A stretch of 62,814 nucleotides of DNA from a virus. Position 1 is the first letter of the stretch; every line of letters begins with the position of its first letter. The stretch is from the IMG/VR virus record IMGVR_UViG_3300048592_000297, positions 1-62,814 of that record. One strand, 5' to 3'. The position numbers and the translations under genes are program-made. Below the pieces are notes generated by a model. It was not told the origin of the DNA and did not search any database. It saw only the letters and a list, made by a program, of their open reading frames with translations. Shown one piece after another: positions 16,630 to 23,914 of the stretch.

Positions 16630-17029
16630 AGCTACGCACGTCGTTGATGTCGCTACTGTCGGCTATAGCCGTGAGTAGCGTGCTGGTGTTCAAGCTGTAC
16701 GAACAGCCTTTGAACGAGCCGCCAAGGTGCCGATTACTACGGCTAACATAGATTAGCTCCAGCGCTTCCAGCTCTGTTAGACAGCGAGCTACAGTAGCTC
16801 TGGATATCCCCAGCCCGTGATGGAGAGGCGAAGCAGCTCCGTTGCGCTGAATACCGCCGATGAAGTGCGCATACCGGATGTACTCCCACTGCTTGCCGTA
16901 CCGCAGCGTGCGCTCGGCGATGAACAAGAGCACGGCTCCTTGCGGAAGCCCAAGCTCAGCAATCCAGTAGTTGATGATAATCTGGAGTACCGGGACGTAC
17001 AGTAGCCGATGATTCGGGTCGTATGTCAT
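16613..17029 (-). CDS. Lambda O-type winged-helix replication initiator
   Basis: A 138-residue protein resembling the N-terminal domain of phage replication protein O. It has PNHRLLYVPVLQIIINYWIA, then VLLFIAERTLRYGKQWEYIRYAHFIGG, and the recognition helix region GLGISRATVARCLTELEAL followed by ELIYVSRS. In lambda this domain binds palindromic iterons inside the O gene. Here the iterons lie about 180-300 bp downstream in the next gene, which fits this protein as their ligand. The full-length lambda O C-terminal part is absent. Confidence 0.8.
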   Translation of the reverse strand: MTYDPNHRLLYVPVLQIIINYWIAELGLPQGAVLLFIAERTLRYGKQWEYIRYAHFIGGIQRNGAASPLHHGLGISRATVARCLTELEALELIYVSRSNRHLGGSFKGCSYSLNTSTLLTAIADSSDINDVRSYENRS

Positions 17030-17152
17030 AAGCGCGACCTAGACAACCGCTCCCAGCCCCCGAAATTCCTTTGCGTGGCTGCGAAATCGGGGGGTCTGAA
17101 GAGTACCCCTGTAGGGGTGTAGGGGGTAGCCCCCAGCGAGGCGTGCAGGGCT
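17030..17152. other. Gene-free gap with GC-rich inverted repeats
   Basis: This 123-bp gap precedes the initiator gene. It holds ACCCCT/AGGGGT (17105-17118), GGGGG/CCCCC (17122-17134) and a longer-range CCCCCGA/TCGGGGG pair (17057-17063 with 17087-17093). None is followed by a T run on either strand, so these are not ordinary terminators. They could be a leader structure controlling the initiator gene. No promoter is clear. Confidence 0.5.
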
Positions 17153-17491
17153 CTACAGCTCGTTGTTTCTGTAGCGTTCCTGCAGCCCCGAGGCGACTAT
17201 CGTACCAGCAAGAGAATGCGGGTCGCAGACCTGCATAAGCTCGCATGTTTGGAGCCACGCAACTTCGAACTTGCGGGCATCCCCATACCTCACGAAACCT
17301 GTTGCATAAGGCAGAGGGGTCGTCTTGCCAGACGGCAAAACATAAAACGTCTGGGACGTTTCGTCGAACTCGATGGACGACGCTCTGGACAGAGTTTTCG
17401 GGCCAAGGAACCCAAGGTCGAACTCGTCGTGGTGCAGCCCGTGCGCGGTGCCGTGCGGAGTGAAGCTCACTACAATCTTCTGTTCGTTCAT
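17153..17491 (-). CDS. Hypothetical protein at the end of the Ycf46/Ycf35 module
   Basis: A 112-residue protein, starting MNEQKIVVSFTPHGTAHGLHHDEFDLGFLG. It is beta-rich in the first half and helical after VRYGDARKFEVAW. No family is recognised. It is separated from the DUF2997 gene by a hairpin (17512-17531) that may lower its expression. The start has only a weak SD. It is probably the last gene of the transcript begun at 18269. Confidence 0.7.
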   Translation of the reverse strand: MNEQKIVVSFTPHGTAHGLHHDEFDLGFLGPKTLSRASSIEFDETSQTFYVLPSGKTTPLPYATGFVRYGDARKFEVAWLQTCELMQVCDPHSLAGTIVASGLQERYRNNEL

Positions 17492-17511
17492 GGTGATTAC
17501 CCCGGAGACAC

Positions 17512-17531
17512 AAAGGGGGCTAGTCGCCCCC
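17512..17531 (-). terminator. Hairpin with short T tract after the DUF2997 gene
   Basis: On the minus strand, GGGGGC-GACTA-GCCCCC is followed by TTTGTG. The stem is strong but the T tract is only three long, so partial termination or attenuation before the 112-residue gene is more likely than a full stop. Confidence 0.5.
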
Positions 17532-17543
17532 TCGTGTTTGCTG

Positions 17544-17738
17544 CTAGAACACCTGCTTGATCGTTTCCACTGCGCCAGAGGCGGGCTGGTAGAACTCAGG
17601 CTTCTCCTTCTTGGCCCCGCCACCGCCCAAGACCAACTCAACTGCTTCGGTTGCAGAGACACAACCTTGCCCGGTGAACCCCTGCGCATCGAGCTTAACC
17701 CGCCCGTAAGGATCGATACTGACAACGACTTGTGACAT
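17544..17738 (-). CDS. DUF2997 family protein
   Basis: A 64-residue protein with the family pattern: VVSIDPYGRVKLDAQGFTGQGCVSATEAVELVLGG, in which G-F-x-G-x-x-C is the hallmark and the Cys is kept. The function is unknown. In cyanobacteria and other bacteria I recall such genes beside DUF1257 (Ycf35-like) genes, as here. The SD CAGGAG is well placed, and the gene starts 22 bases after the DUF1257 stop codon. Confidence 0.8.
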   Translation of the reverse strand: MSQVVVSIDPYGRVKLDAQGFTGQGCVSATEAVELVLGGGGAKKEKPEFYQPASGAVETIKQVF

Positions 17739-17760
17739 AACAGTCTCCTGTAGAGAGGCA

Positions 17761-18231
17761 CTAGGCTGCTTGGCGGATCACCAACTGAATGGTGCCGTCA
17801 TTCTGGGCAACACGCTCAGACTGCCCGCCATTGGCGAGTACGGCCTGCTCGGTCGCGTGCACGGCGTACATCTGCAGCAACCTGCCGAGGTACGTCTGCG
17901 CGGTCGATACGGTCGGATCACCGGCCGGTCGGCCCCCCGGAACGCCAAGGACTTGCTGAATGCGCGCCCCGGAGTACAGGTCGGCCCGCAACTCATACTC
18001 GCCAGCCTTCGAGGCGGGGTAGACGCCGATCTCGTAGGGGGCGCCCTCGACGGCGAGGACCAGTGCCGCCGCCTCCGACAGCCCGGCTTGATTGTTGAAG
18101 TACGCTTTGGGCACCGCATTCGCGGTGATCGACAGCTTGACACCTGTCGTTCGTTGCAATTCGGCACAAGCCGAACGCAACGCATAAAGGTTGGTGATCT
18201 TCACTTCGTTGATGTACGTGGTATGAGACAT
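17761..18231 (-). CDS. DUF1257 (Ycf35-like) family protein
   Basis: A 156-residue protein. It opens MSHTTYINEVKITNLYALRSACAEL, matching the Ycf35 start pattern (M-S-H-F...K-x-x-I-x-D-x-x-A-L). The central part is GC-rich and includes GVYPASKAGEYELRADLYSG. The C-terminus, after VSTAQTYLGRLLQMYAVHA, covers the short motif typical of the family's end. The function is unknown. The gene follows a consensus promoter and precedes the DUF2997 gene, so the two are co-transcribed. Confidence 0.8.
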   Translation of the reverse strand: MSHTTYINEVKITNLYALRSACAELQRTTGVKLSITANAVPKAYFNNQAGLSEAAALVLAVEGAPYEIGVYPASKAGEYELRADLYSGARIQQVLGVPGGRPAGDPTVSTAQTYLGRLLQMYAVHATEQAVLANGGQSERVAQNDGTIQLVIRQAA

Positions 18232-18275
18232 TCATCTGCCCTCGTGTGGTGATGTAGTCCTCGTGGGACCGTTAA

Positions 18276-18304
18276 ATTATAACCGCAAAACCTTTCTATG
18301 TCAA
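18276..18304 (-). promoter_or_regulatory. Full-consensus sigma70 promoter
   Basis: TTGACA at 18304-18299, exactly 17 bp, then TATAAT at 18281-18276 on the minus strand, with transcription predicted to begin near 18269. The -35 element overlaps the end of the upstream gene. It is the only 12/12 match I found, and it drives DUF1257, DUF2997 and probably the 112-residue gene. Confidence 0.88.
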
Positions 18305-19029
18305 CGTGGCGCAGGATTGCGTTTCCTGATGGTTATTTTCCTCCCTGCTGAACTTTTCAAAGACACCGTGAAGCCTCCCGAACCATCGCGCCGTCGAAAC
18401 ACGTCAAGACTTCTATACTTGTCATTCGTTTGTAGAGTCTCAACAGCAAAGAGCCTTCGATTCTCGCAGAGCGCGGGCGGGTAGAGATTTGCATACAAAC
18501 GCAATTTCGTCAGCGCCTCCACATCCAATACCCAAGCAGAACCGACAAAGACAGCAGAAGCGCCCACCAAAACACCGCTGATTACTGGCAGCGTGACGCT
18601 AATAAACGACGCTGCCGGGTGCACCAAAAGGTACATACATTCCGTCGTAGTCGAATCGTCGCCTTGCACAAAATTGCAATGCGCGACAACACCTATTAGA
18701 GTCTCGTCCCCGACCTTCAACCAATCCGATTTCCACCTGTCGTAGATGTGGTCGGTCCAAGGCTCACGGCCTTTGCTGGCGTAGAGGTAAGGGCCCTGTC
18801 TCATTTCCGTCGAGCCGCAGCGAATATACGAACGCGCACTACCATCGAACTCAACAACGTTACGACGCAGCAGCGGGAACTCGTCATCCTGCCCCTTAAC
18901 GGTCGCATCGTAAGGCACGCAGTACGAGCCTACACATACGCTGGGGTTGACCCGCCCGCTAGATTTCTTCAACACCGTCGCTCCGGTAGTGAGCATGATT
19001 TCGCTGTGGAACGCAGCAACCGCTTTCAT
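18301..19029 (-). CDS. Ycf46-module protein A, unknown family
   Basis: A 242-residue protein, paralogous to the gene product encoded immediately upstream. Shared landmarks are TLIGVVAHCNF...TECMYLLVHP, then VFVGSAWVLDVEALTKLRLYANLY, then RLFAVETLQTNDKYRSLDV and a basic end (KITIRKRN). The first ~90 residues are beta-rich and not shared clearly. No catalytic motif is recognised and no signal peptide is seen. The start overlaps the upstream stop (ATGA) behind GGGGGAGG, so it is tightly coupled to the other paralogue and to the ATPase. Two exact copies of the dispersed dyad (18489 and 18664) lie inside it. Confidence 0.8.
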   Translation of the reverse strand: MKAVAAFHSEIMLTTGATVLKKSSGRVNPSVCVGSYCVPYDATVKGQDDEFPLLRRNVVEFDGSARSYIRCGSTEMRQGPYLYASKGREPWTDHIYDRWKSDWLKVGDETLIGVVAHCNFVQGDDSTTTECMYLLVHPAASFISVTLPVISGVLVGASAVFVGSAWVLDVEALTKLRLYANLYPPALCENRRLFAVETLQTNDKYRSLDVFRRRDGSGGFTVSLKSSAGRKITIRKRNPAPR

Positions 19030-19838
19030 TGCCTCCCCCTCTTGTTTATCAGCAACTTCCTTCTAGTGTCATGAGCAATGGTGGAGGCGATGGCCCACTC
19101 GCCACTGTGCGAGACTACTGTGGCTACTTCCGTAAGCGCCACGCCTTTACGGAGTTCCTTTACACGAAGACAGCGTGTATCGTTTTCAGCAGTCATGTTG
19201 AAAACAGTTGCCCCGCAAGCGATGTCTATATAAAGGTGTTTGAGGAGTTGAAGCCTCTTCAGATCCCTGAGCGTCAGCACCCATGCTGGTCCTCTAAATA
19301 CTGCCAAGGTGTGCGGCAACCCCTTGAAGCCGACAGGGAGATCGATGTCGGCTTGGACTATAGGCGCCAGTGCATGCGTTAGCAAATACATCGTCTCCGT
19401 AGCTGTGGCAGCTCCAGTGTCCTCCATAAGTCCTTGCTGCACGACTACCCCGACAAGCTGATTGTTTACAGTGTCGGCCGGGTATCGACCCCAGACATTC
19501 TTGACACTTCTTCTATCGGTCGGAAAGGAAAAGCTATCTATACTCGTGGTATTGCGCAACGGATCAAACACGTTGCGGCTCGGCCACAACTCCACCGTTC
19601 GTGACTCAAAACCCCACACGCTGCCGGTCAAGGGCATGCCTCGTGTAGACCTTCGTACCACAGACGGGGAATACGAAGTTTCGTGCCCCGAAAGCACGCA
19701 AGCGTAATCCAGCCCGCTTGCATTAACCCTCATCCACATGCTCGTATTACGCGACCGTGCCGCGCGCCATTTACCAATTGTAAGCGTACCTCGCACGAAC
19801 TCTGTCTTATTGCCTAGCAGGTTGGGGTCGTTGTCCAT
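19026..19838 (-). CDS. Ycf46-module protein B, paralogue of protein A
   Basis: A 270-residue protein. The shared region reads QLVGVVVQQGL...TETMYLLTHALAP, then LAVFRGPAWVLTLRDLKRLQLLKHLYI, then TRCLRVKELRKG, ending KLLINKRG. The N-terminal ~120 residues contain ARSRNTSMWMRVNASGLDYACVLSG and many Arg/Ser. Strand-then-helix spacing is the same in both paralogues, so they probably share a fold and may form a heterodimer. The gene starts six bases after the AAA ATPase stop, with GGAG spaced eight bases from the ATG. Confidence 0.8.
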   Translation of the reverse strand: MDNDPNLLGNKTEFVRGTLTIGKWRAARSRNTSMWMRVNASGLDYACVLSGHETSYSPSVVRRSTRGMPLTGSVWGFESRTVELWPSRNVFDPLRNTTSIDSFSFPTDRRSVKNVWGRYPADTVNNQLVGVVVQQGLMEDTGAATATETMYLLTHALAPIVQADIDLPVGFKGLPHTLAVFRGPAWVLTLRDLKRLQLLKHLYIDIACGATVFNMTAENDTRCLRVKELRKGVALTEVATVVSHSGEWAIASTIAHDTRRKLLINKRGRQ

Positions 19839-19843
19839 GATCG

Positions 19844-21604
19844 TTACTCCGTTTCAATAGGACGCCGACGATTGCGGGTAGGTAGTCGACGTACAACAGT
19901 GCCTCTGTCTGCTCCAGTCGGCCTCGACCGGCTGCGACGACGTGCCCATTCCGATTCTGGGCTGGAAGCAGGCATTGCATTGTCCTGCCCCCACTTTATC
20001 ATGGCAGCAATGTGGACGGTATGGGACTTGGAAAGCGGAACCATCTCCTGTGCAACACGAATAAGATGCCGCATCTCCAGTCTCGGCCGGTCTCGATTCT
20101 CAGCGTAGGCCATGACGATGGCGTCTTTTACGATTGCCTCGATCTCCGCCGGAACGTAAGCGTCCGTCACCTGCCGGAACTGCGCAACCTCATTGTCAGT
20201 GAACTTGTCGATAGAGTGGCCACGAAGTTCGAGATGGATGCGCAACACGTCTTCGCGCTCCCATTCGTTTGGGAGCGTAGTCGCGAAGATGCCATCAAAC
20301 CGCCCACGGCGGAAAAGCTCTGGCGGGAGACCGTCGATATTGTTCGCAGTGACGATGGTGAACACCGGCGACGTATTGTCGTTCAGCCAAGTCAGGAACG
20401 ACCCGAACACACGCTGCGAGGTGCCGGAGTCCCCGGAGCCGCCAAGCCCGCCAAGCCCCTTGTCAATCTCGTCAACGAATAGACAGATCGGGGCCATCGC
20501 CTCTACCATCGCGAGCGCGGTTCGCATGCGCTCCTCAGATGACCCAACCAGCGACGAGAAGACTTTGGAGAAGTCCAACCGAACTACCGGGATGCCCAGT
20601 ACCCCGCCAACCGCCTTTGCGATTAGTGACTTGCCGGAACCGGGCACACCGATGACAACTACCCCCTTCGGCGGGGTGCCACCAAAATCCTTGAACTCCT
20701 GCGAATAGCAGTGTGACCGTTGAGCTACCCAATCTTTGAGACGGTCCATACCGCCAACATGCCCCATATCCTCCGACGACACAAGATCCAACAGGTCGTT
20801 CTTCTTCACTACCTCCATCTTGGTAGTCTGTAGGCGCTGGACCACATCTTCGAACGTAACCCTCAGCGGTTCATCTGCCGTCACTTGAACAGTCGTGGTT
20901 TCGATTATCGCGCGAGATACCGCCAGCTCGAACTCATAACTGGTCATTCCAGCTCCGGCGACGCAGACACGAACCTGCTCCTGCTCTGACAGCTCGAAGA
21001 TACTTGAATCTTCCAGACTCTCAACTACCGTATGGAGCCTATACATCAATTCACCATGCCCCGGCAACTCGTAATCGATAGAGGTTGCGTAGTCGGCAAC
21101 TACGCGCGGCAACGGCGAAGGCCCAGTGATGAGAACTAGCCGAACAGTGGACGTTGGAAGGAACTTGCAGAACTCGATAAACCGATGGAGCGCGACCGGG
21201 TTGTTTTCCATCTGGAACTGCGGATTCACGAGCGCGAAAATGTGCGACCGTGATGCGTCCACAGTTTGGGCGAGGCGACCGACGTATTCACGATACCTGT
21301 CCCACACCTGCTGAAGTATCGTCACTACCTGCATGGTGCCATCGCCAGTTATCGCCACGTCCTGATAGTTCTCCTTGTTGAACTCCCGGAGGCCGTTGCA
21401 AATGTCCCATTCACTGTAATGGGCGTCGTCCAGTACGCATAAGCGCCTGATGTCGGCAACAGCCCTGCCGATTTCGCGAGTACGTACCTGAATGATGCCT
21501 GCGCCTGCCGAGATGAGGTTGAAAAACGCTGTACTGAACTTGGCACTGGAATCCCGGTCCACAACCATCGTGGATACATCCATGCTCTCGTTTTTGTCGT
21601 CCAC
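19844..21604 (-). CDS. Ycf46-like AAA+ ATPase
   Basis: A 586-residue AAA+ protein. The N-terminal ~280 residues include DDAHYSEWDICNGLREF and HIFALVNPQ. The AAA module then has Walker A GVPGSGKS (319-326), Walker B FVDEID (376-381), the Ycf46-type insert GLGGLGGSGDSGTSQRVFGS, sensor TANNIDGLPPELF and the Arg finger RRGRFD (432-437). This order and wording match Ycf46, a cyanobacterial and plastid-genome AAA protein of poorly known role. A 60-residue Arg/Pro tail follows. The start is GTG at 21604, six bases after AAGGAG; a longer reading to 21667 has no SD. Confidence 0.88.
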   Translation of the reverse strand: MDDKNESMDVSTMVVDRDSSAKFSTAFFNLISAGAGIIQVRTREIGRAVADIRRLCVLDDAHYSEWDICNGLREFNKENYQDVAITGDGTMQVVTILQQVWDRYREYVGRLAQTVDASRSHIFALVNPQFQMENNPVALHRFIEFCKFLPTSTVRLVLITGPSPLPRVVADYATSIDYELPGHGELMYRLHTVVESLEDSSIFELSEQEQVRVCVAGAGMTSYEFELAVSRAIIETTTVQVTADEPLRVTFEDVVQRLQTTKMEVVKKNDLLDLVSSEDMGHVGGMDRLKDWVAQRSHCYSQEFKDFGGTPPKGVVVIGVPGSGKSLIAKAVGGVLGIPVVRLDFSKVFSSLVGSSEERMRTALAMVEAMAPICLFVDEIDKGLGGLGGSGDSGTSQRVFGSFLTWLNDNTSPVFTIVTANNIDGLPPELFRRGRFDGIFATTLPNEWEREDVLRIHLELRGHSIDKFTDNEVAQFRQVTDAYVPAEIEAIVKDAIVMAYAENRDRPRLEMRHLIRVAQEMVPLSKSHTVHIAAMIKWGQDNAMPASSPESEWARRRSRSRPTGADRGTVVRRLPTRNRRRPIETE

Positions 21605-21645
21605 CGTTATCTCCTTGTTAGACCATACGTGGGTGCGGCATAGAA

Positions 21646-21674
21646 ATCTTATACTATCACGGGGCAAAACGCAA
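21646..21674 (-). promoter_or_regulatory. Candidate promoter for the AAA ATPase operon
   Basis: TTGCGT at 21674-21669, a 17-bp spacer, and TAAGAT at 21651-21646. Only eight of twelve bases match consensus, but the spacing and location about 40 bases before the GTG at 21604 are right. Confidence 0.4.
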
Positions 21675-21782
21675 CGTCATGCAGAGGTCCGCAAACGACG
21701 CAAACGGACGGCCGTGACTAGTCTATCGAGGCAGAATGCCGACTTCAACCGGCATCAGAGAAGGGCAACCAAGCGGTGGGAA

Positions 21783-21798
21783 GTGCTAACGTTTGCAA
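21783..21798. promoter_or_regulatory. Dispersed dyad copy in the ATPase leader
   Basis: GTGCTAACGTTTGCAA differs from TTGC-N8-GCAA at one position but has the preferred TAACGTTT centre. It lies in non-coding DNA about 110 bases upstream of the candidate promoter. Confidence 0.5.
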
Positions 21799-21846
21799 AA
21801 CACGGCGCGACGATACATATAAGAAGTTGTCGAAGCCTGCACTGCG

Positions 21847-22002
21847 CTAGGTGCGCGCCTGCCATTTAACGCCAATAGGCCGAACAACACAATGCCGTAG
21901 CTGAAGGGTAGCCGCTTGCCGGAGGCGGCGACTTCCCACAGACTCTCGTTGCTGCGAACAGTTCAATCTCCATCGGACCTGAGACACCGAGTACTGAACC
22001 AT
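21847..22002 (-). CDS. Possible 51-residue small ORF
   Basis: An ATG at 22002 is preceded by AGGGG seven bases upstream and opens 51 codons that end at TAG. The peptide is basic with no recognisable domain. It fills part of an otherwise empty 415-bp gap. It may well be chance. Confidence 0.2.
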   Translation of the reverse strand: MVQYSVSQVRWRLNCSQQRESVGSRRLRQAATLQLRHCVVRPIGVKWQART

Positions 22003-22019
22003 TTGACAGCCCCTGTAGG

Positions 22020-22475
22020 TTATGACAATAGCCAGCCTGCCTCAACTTCCCGACGGCGCACCAACCCCGGCAAAACTCGCCCGCCGCCCCGCACCCAGCG
22101 ACGGATCTCGTAGGCTGCGCCGGACCAGTCCCGTTGATTCACCCGGCGGCGAAGGGTTGAAGTCTGGAGCCGCCCTGCGCCCAGATTGAACGTGAAGTCC
22201 ACGATGGCGGCGAGACGCCGTTCAGGCTCGACCGCGAGTCCCGGACAGTGCCGGAGCGCCGCAGCCAGCGCGGTCTGCATGTCCTGTTCGAGGTACGCCT
22301 CGCCCTCCTCCAGCGTGATCGCCGGATGATCCTGCGGGCACAGATGCCCGTAGCCGATAGTCCAGTATCCTGCAGGGCAGATGTAGGGCGTCGCCGTGAC
22401 AACGGGCGTCCGCGCGACAACGCGATGGAACCCCTCGCTCTCCTGCGCGAGCACGACGGCAAGCCGAGGGACCAT
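22020..22475 (-). CDS. Endolysin, T4-type lysozyme (glycoside hydrolase 24)
   Basis: A 151-residue muramidase-type endolysin. ESEGFHRVVARTP near residue 12 carries the catalytic Glu, and PAGYWTIGYGHLCP gives the Asp/Thr-region equivalent (T-I-G-Y-G-H). DFTFNLGAGRLQTSTLRRRVN and RRWVRGGGRVLPGLVRRRE complete the family pattern. No signal peptide or anchor is evident, so export would depend on the holin. The ATG overlaps the holin-like stop codon by one base. GC content is well above the neighbouring tail genes. Confidence 0.9.
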   Translation of the reverse strand: MVPRLAVVLAQESEGFHRVVARTPVVTATPYICPAGYWTIGYGHLCPQDHPAITLEEGEAYLEQDMQTALAAALRHCPGLAVEPERRLAAIVDFTFNLGAGRLQTSTLRRRVNQRDWSGAAYEIRRWVRGGGRVLPGLVRRREVEAGWLLS

Positions 22476-22945
22476 CACCGCACCCTGTCGAACACGCGGC
22501 CGAGGAACCAGAAATTGAGAACGCTGGCCAACAGCGCCATGTCCGCTTCGGTCCACGACGCCGTAACCGCCGATGCCCAGCCGTCACCGGCCTGCAGCCC
22601 CGCCGCGAACGCCGCCGTGCGAGAGGCACAGTAGAGAGCCATTATCCAGTACGTGATGACGGGGCGCACGGACTGCGACAGCGCGTCGGTCCAGTGCCCG
22701 GTGGCCTTGCCTTGCGACTTGACCGCCTCACGCAGTGTGTCCAAAGCCCCGGTGTTCCAGTTGGCCTGCGCCTGCGCGCCGATCTCATCCATGCGCTGAG
22801 CACCGCGCAGCCGTTCGAAGTCCAGCGCCGCAGCCTGCATCGACAGCTCGTGCGCCCGCTCCGACTTGCGGTCGAGCCATTTGAGCACTTCCGGGGCGAG
22901 GCGGAACACCCCACCCAAGAGCCCGCCTAATAGTGTTTCGATCAT
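22475..22945 (-). CDS. Holin-like protein, three-transmembrane GTA-holin type
   Basis: A 156-residue protein. A hydrophobic N-terminal segment (LLGGLLGGVFRLAPEVLKWL) is followed by a charged stretch, then two membrane segments (VRPVITYWIMALYCASRTAAFAAG and MALLASVLNFWFLGRVF). This matches the three-segment holin family named after gene transfer agents. It would form the lesion that releases the endolysin encoded directly downstream. The SD GGAGGG is well placed. The gene shares the high GC content of the lysozyme gene. Confidence 0.78.
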   Translation of the reverse strand: MIETLLGGLLGGVFRLAPEVLKWLDRKSERAHELSMQAAALDFERLRGAQRMDEIGAQAQANWNTGALDTLREAVKSQGKATGHWTDALSQSVRPVITYWIMALYCASRTAAFAAGLQAGDGWASAVTASWTEADMALLASVLNFWFLGRVFDRVR

Positions 22946-22975
22946 AACTAACCCTCCAGCCTAAAACAAACCCGA

Positions 22976-23386
22976 TTACAGATGCTGTCGAACCCATGCT
23001 GCAAACGTCGGCGCCACGCGGCTAAAAGCAGCGAGCCCTAACGCCACCAACAAAGCCCGCTTGAACTGAATCCGCACCCCACGAAAGATATTCTGGTTCT
23101 CACGCTCTGAATCAAGCACACGCTTTACTAGTGCTCGTGACTCTTGATCTGGCGGGAACACTTCAAGCAGCCCACGTACCGATACGTCGAGCCGACCAGT
23201 AGTGGCGTCCAGACTGTCTAGCCGGAGCACTAGTAGTTTCTCGGTGCCGATATGGCCCTCGACTGTGTCGTTGAGACGCTGCTGCGTAGCGTGGATCTTT
23301 ACCAGCCACCGGATAACCTCCAAATCTGTGGACCGACGCTCAAGTTCAGGAGTGTTGAGAAGGTCAATTGGTTCTTCTTCGCTCAT
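22976..23386 (-). CDS. Lysis-region protein with C-terminal membrane segment
   Basis: A 136-residue protein with an acidic N-terminus, a helical middle (IRWLVKIHATQQRLNDTVEGH) and one membrane segment near the end (ALLVALGLAAFSRVAPTFAAWV). It could be a second holin, an antiholin or a lysis regulator. No spanin-type lipobox is visible. Confidence 0.65.
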   Translation of the reverse strand: MSEEEPIDLLNTPELERRSTDLEVIRWLVKIHATQQRLNDTVEGHIGTEKLLVLRLDSLDATTGRLDVSVRGLLEVFPPDQESRALVKRVLDSERENQNIFRGVRIQFKRALLVALGLAAFSRVAPTFAAWVRQHL

Positions 23387-23398
23387 ACAGTGCTGGCC

Positions 23399-23914
23399 TT
23401 ATTTTAGGTTGGCGGCCGTCAGTGCTATCAGATTTCGCAAATCTCTCAACACTTGACGGAACTCTGCACCGTAAGTACCAGACCCTAAGTGTTCGTCAGA
23501 GCTTTCATCCCAAATGTCACCCGCATCTATCGGATTCTCGCCGTCAGAGGTCAACACAACTGCATTCGCAGAAAAGCTCGTAGTGATCGTAACTGTGTAA
23601 TGCCCCGTCGTCTGCACAAATACCCCGAGATCGGGGTCTCGTCCCTTCAGGTTGCCTTGAATATCTACAAACCCATCCATCTCAGCGGGCTTGATCCTCC
23701 AGCCGAGATCGTTTCTAAGGAAGAAGTAGGCGGCAATTTGCCCGCCACCGCCTATATCGTCCCCGCCTGTCGTATCGAACGCAATAGGGTACTTCAGGTT
23801 GTCGTTATCCTTCGACCACTCCTTCCAATCGGAATACAGGTCAATCTCAACATCGAACGTACCTACGCTCGGCAGAATGATTAGAAGGTTCTCCCCGTCA
23901 AATGTGGCAGACAT
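23399..23914 (-). CDS. Virion-associated protein, tail tip or fibre region
   Basis: A 171-residue beta-rich protein. DLYSDWKEWSKDNDNLKYPIAF, YFFLRNDLGWRI and FVDIQGNL are recurring phrases in phage structural proteins that I recall next to fibre genes. The C-terminal 40 residues are helical. It is coupled by TGATG to the gene before it. The exact role is unknown. Confidence 0.7.
   Translation of the reverse strand: MSATFDGENLLIILPSVGTFDVEIDLYSDWKEWSKDNDNLKYPIAFDTTGGDDIGGGGQIAAYFFLRNDLGWRIKPAEMDGFVDIQGNLKGRDPDLGVFVQTTGHYTVTITTSFSANAVVLTSDGENPIDAGDIWDESSDEHLGSGTYGAEFRQVLRDLRNLIALTAANLK

Larger units (their letters stand above)
21605..22019. other. 415-bp leader region upstream of the AAA ATPase gene
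   Basis: The longest stretch without a convincing gene. Reading on the minus strand it holds a possible 51-codon ORF (21847-22002), one copy of the dispersed dyad (21783-21798), a hairpin ATGCCG/CGGCAT (21736-21755), and a candidate promoter (21646-21674). I looked for tRNA-like T-arm and acceptor pairing and found none. Confidence 0.6.

Noticed and set aside
21605-22019. Possible tRNA in the largest gap
   Set aside because: A GTTCAATC segment resembles a T-loop, but neither the T stem nor an acceptor stem can be paired.
21997-22023. A plus-strand TTGACA with a weak -10 (GACAAT, 15-bp spacer)
   Set aside because: No plus-strand gene follows and the spacing is poor.
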